Source of the DNA: Peronospora farinosa
Lineage: Eukaryota > Oomycota > Peronosporomycetes > Peronosporales > Peronosporaceae
Assembly (NCBI GenBank): GCA_947646735.1
Contig: CANTFK010000991.1
Span: forward strand, 1 to 64,000
Length of the DNA stretch: 64,000 bases
Reading direction: 5' to 3'
In this document: positions 61,490 through 64,000 of the stretch, one piece after another
Position numbering within the stretch: position 1 is the stretch's first letter
How the letters are laid out: each line of letters begins with the position of its first letter
Made by a program: the position numbers and the translations under genes
Notes under the pieces: generated by a model
Seen by the model: the letters and a program-made list of their open reading frames with translations, nothing else
Told to the model about the DNA's origin: nothing
Databases searched by the model: none

Positions 61490-64000
61490 TCAGATCCCTA
61501 CTATCCTTTCGTTAACGAATTTCAGGACGTGGTGTGTCACGATCCACCGTCGGTTCTACCGCCTGATAGGGGTGTACGGCATGAAATTGAATTGGTTCCT
61601 GGAACCAAATACTGCGTAACACGGCAGTGGCCTTTACCCAAAGAACAGTGTGACGTCATTGACGAGTTCTTTCGTGCAAAGCACGCGGCGGGCATGGTGC
61701 GTGAGAGCAAATCTCCGCGCTCGACACCCACTTTCTGTGTTAAGAAACCGAATGGTATATGGCGCATCGTTCATGCTTATAATAAGCTCAATGCAGCCAC
61801 TATACCTGCGCAGACCAATACCTAGAAAGGATGTTCTTCAAAACAATATGGTCAGTTGTACCATGTACAGTGCGCTCGACTGAGTCGATGGTTATTATCA
61901 ATTGCATATGCGAGCTAGCGATATTCCGCTTACTGCTGTTAGTACTCCTAGCGGTATGCTCTGGGAGTGGTTGGTGATGACCCAAGGGCTATCGAATGCT
62001 TCGGCTACGTTTAACCGTTTGGTGACGCAATTGTTTTGGCCTCATCGAAATTATGCACAAACGTACTTTAATAAAATATATTTCCATAATCGAGCTGAAC
62101 ATGGGCGGTCAAATATTGAGAGCCATATTGTTCATTTACGAGCTGTGCTCGAGTGCATGCGCACTAATAAGCTATATGCTAATGCATCTAAGTGCATCTT
62201 CGGGGCCGAAGAAATTCCTTTCTAGGGTGCTTCATTGGGAAGCGAGGCCTAAGAGCGGATCCCGCCAAGGTCAAAGCCATAGTCGATTGACCTGTTCCAC
62301 AGTCTCAGACGGACTTGCGTAAATGGCTTGGCCTTGCCAATTACTTACACAAGTACAGCAAAAATTACGCTGATATGAATCGGCCATTATCCAATCTCCT
62401 TAAAAAGGATGTGGAATGGTGTTGGTATGCCGAACATGAGGATGCTTTTCAAGCGGTGAAGGCTAGCCTTCTTCATGCTTCTATTTGGCTTTGCCAGACC
62501 CTGACCGACCGTTTAGCGTCATCTGTGACGCATCGGATTTTGCCATTGGCAGTGCTCTGTTACGAACAGATGACGAAGGTTGAGAGCGTGTAATCGCTTT
62601 TGAATCTCGCCAGCTGAAAGCTGCAGAGAAGAACTATTTAGTTCATGACAAAGAGCTACTTGCGATGAAGCATGCTCTAGTCAAATTCAGAGTTCATCTG
62701 CTGGGCCCAAAGCCTTTTGTGATCTATACCGATCATGCGTCTTTACGCACTGCGACTCAGTCGCCGCATCTCTCGCAGAGAATGGCCAGATGGCTGTCAT
62801 TCTTTGCCGAATATAATTTGGAGGTAAAATATATGCCGGGCAAGCAAACTGCTTTGGATGATGCGTTGTCACGCAGACCTGACTATGATCTTGCTCATGT
62901 TACGACGTTGTCGTCTTCTATCATTGATCTCATTCGATCAGCGTATGCTACAGATGATCACTGTATAGCGATGCTACATGATATTGGTAGTGATGAGTTT
63001 AAAGACTCGGACATTAAATTGTCGGCACGATTACGTGCGAGCCTCCATTGATATTCTATCGATCAGGGGCTGTTGTACTATCGTACGGATGTAGCGGATC
63101 CTCCGCGTATTGTAGTTCCTCATGACGAGGACCTGAAGTATCGTATCCTCTATGAGGTACATGACACCGTCATCGGTGGTCATTTGGGTCGTGAAAGACC
63201 TATGGAGCAGTATGCCAAAGTTATTGGTGGCCCAAATTATACAAATGGGTGAGCACATATGTGCGTACGTGTGAAACGTGTCAACGGGTGAAACCCTCAC
63301 CCCATTCGGCAGCGCCGCTGGCTAGTTTGCCTATTCCCACTGGGTGCTGGGAGTCCATTAGTATGGACTTTGTGTTTGTCCTACCGAAAGATTCGCATGG
63401 CAACACAGGTATTGTGGTCTTTTTTGACCGTTTGAGCAAGATGGCTCACTTAGCGGCTGTGCCAGACTCGATCGATGGTGTGGGTACAGCGGAGCTGTTT
63501 ATCGATCGGGTGTTTCGCCAACATGACTTGCTAGTGGCAATTGTTTCTGATCGTGATCCTCGTTTTACGAGTAAATATTAGAAGTCCGTCTTCCAGGTGC
63601 TACGGCACCCGTTTGGACATGTTCACAGCGGATCATCCGCAGACCGATGGTCAAACGAACGCGTAAATCGCGTTGTTGAAGATATCCTCCGCAGTGTTTG
63701 TGCTGAAACGCCTAAGCGTTGGGGATCTATGCTTCCTATAGTTGAGTTTGCACTCAATAACTCCGTGCACGCCTCTACCGGCTACACTCCGTTCTATGTG
63801 AATGGTCTCACACACTCACGCGTTTCGTTAAACCAACTAAAATAAAAATTAATCCATAAGATAAAGTATTTTTTAACTTCTAAATCAAAATGTAATAAAT
63901 TTAGATACCACCGAGTGGTTCAGGGCTTGGTGGGGGGGAAGTGGCCGATCGGCTTGCTGATGTCAGCCCTAATACTGTTAAGAAACAGGTGAATACGTTT
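61490..64000 (+). pseudogene. Pol of element D: RT, RNase H, integrase, decayed
   Basis: RT starts FVNEFQDVVCHDPPSVLPPD and runs in several frames. NKLNAATIPAQTN is followed by a shift, then by a stop in place of the DLTDGY position. The catalytic motif reads YFNKI instead of YFDDI. RNase H has [20 protein letters not shown] and [18 protein letters not shown]. The integrase zinc site is at about 63160-63290 (GGHLGRERPME, CETCQRVK) and the core at 63350-63845 ([23 protein letters not shown], then a stop). An AT-rich piece of about 80 bases is inserted near 63835-63910, after which SGLGGGEVADRLADVSPN resumes to the window end. It is dead at RT and integrase. Confidence 0.85.

Overview
The window reads as nuclear DNA of a plant-associated oomycete (Peronosporales, a Phytophthora or downy-mildew type genome). 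The evidence is compact genes with short GT-AG introns, three secreted proteins with a signal peptide followed by an RxLR and then an EER motif, and large blocks of Ty3/gypsy retrotransposons of the chromodomain and dual-RNase-H kinds. No species can be fixed from the sequence alone.

Layout. 1-4 kb: the 3' end of a porphobilinogen deaminase gene and a complete UTP21/WDR36 ribosome-biogenesis gene. 4.2-9.2 kb: first copy of a duplicated block, made of an alanyl-tRNA-synthetase 3' fragment, an RxLR effector with a 98-residue tandem repeat, and a small mitoribosomal mS34-like gene. 9.2-18.9 kb: housekeeping genes, namely a non-catalytic PDI-family ER protein, ribosomal protein uS12 (RPS23), glyoxalase II, and a divergent pair of ERCC8/CSA and a LarE-type sulfur transferase. 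20.5-23.2 kb: second, inverted copy of the effector block. 25.1-27.1 kb: a NOA1/YqeH-type circularly permuted GTPase. From 28.1 kb on the window is almost all transposon: a Ty3/gypsy element (B, LTR family A) interrupted by an element with three long minisatellite-bearing LTRs and two RNase H domains (E, 29.6-41.3 kb). At 46.2-48.6 kb lies the third copy of the effector block. It runs into a long inverted repeat (arms 48.5-49.9 and 57.0-58.3 kb) enclosing a nearly complete minus-strand Ty3/gypsy element (C). The last 5 kb is a decayed fourth element (D).

How the parts relate. The gene islands are ordinary core metabolism, translation and repair. The three effectors are paralogues that travelled with the same neighbours (AlaRS fragment on one side, mS34 or its flank on the other), so the block was duplicated as a unit, once in inverted orientation. 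The copies then diverged mainly in the effector C-terminus. The third copy abuts the palindrome, and a small piece of its flank is repeated on the far side of element C, so the palindrome duplicated host DNA together with LTR sequence. The most unusual items are this palindrome with opposed LTRs, an antisense arginine/serine-rich ORF at the 3' end of element C, the repeat-expanded effector, and tandem repeats in the protease-RT linkers of two separate elements.
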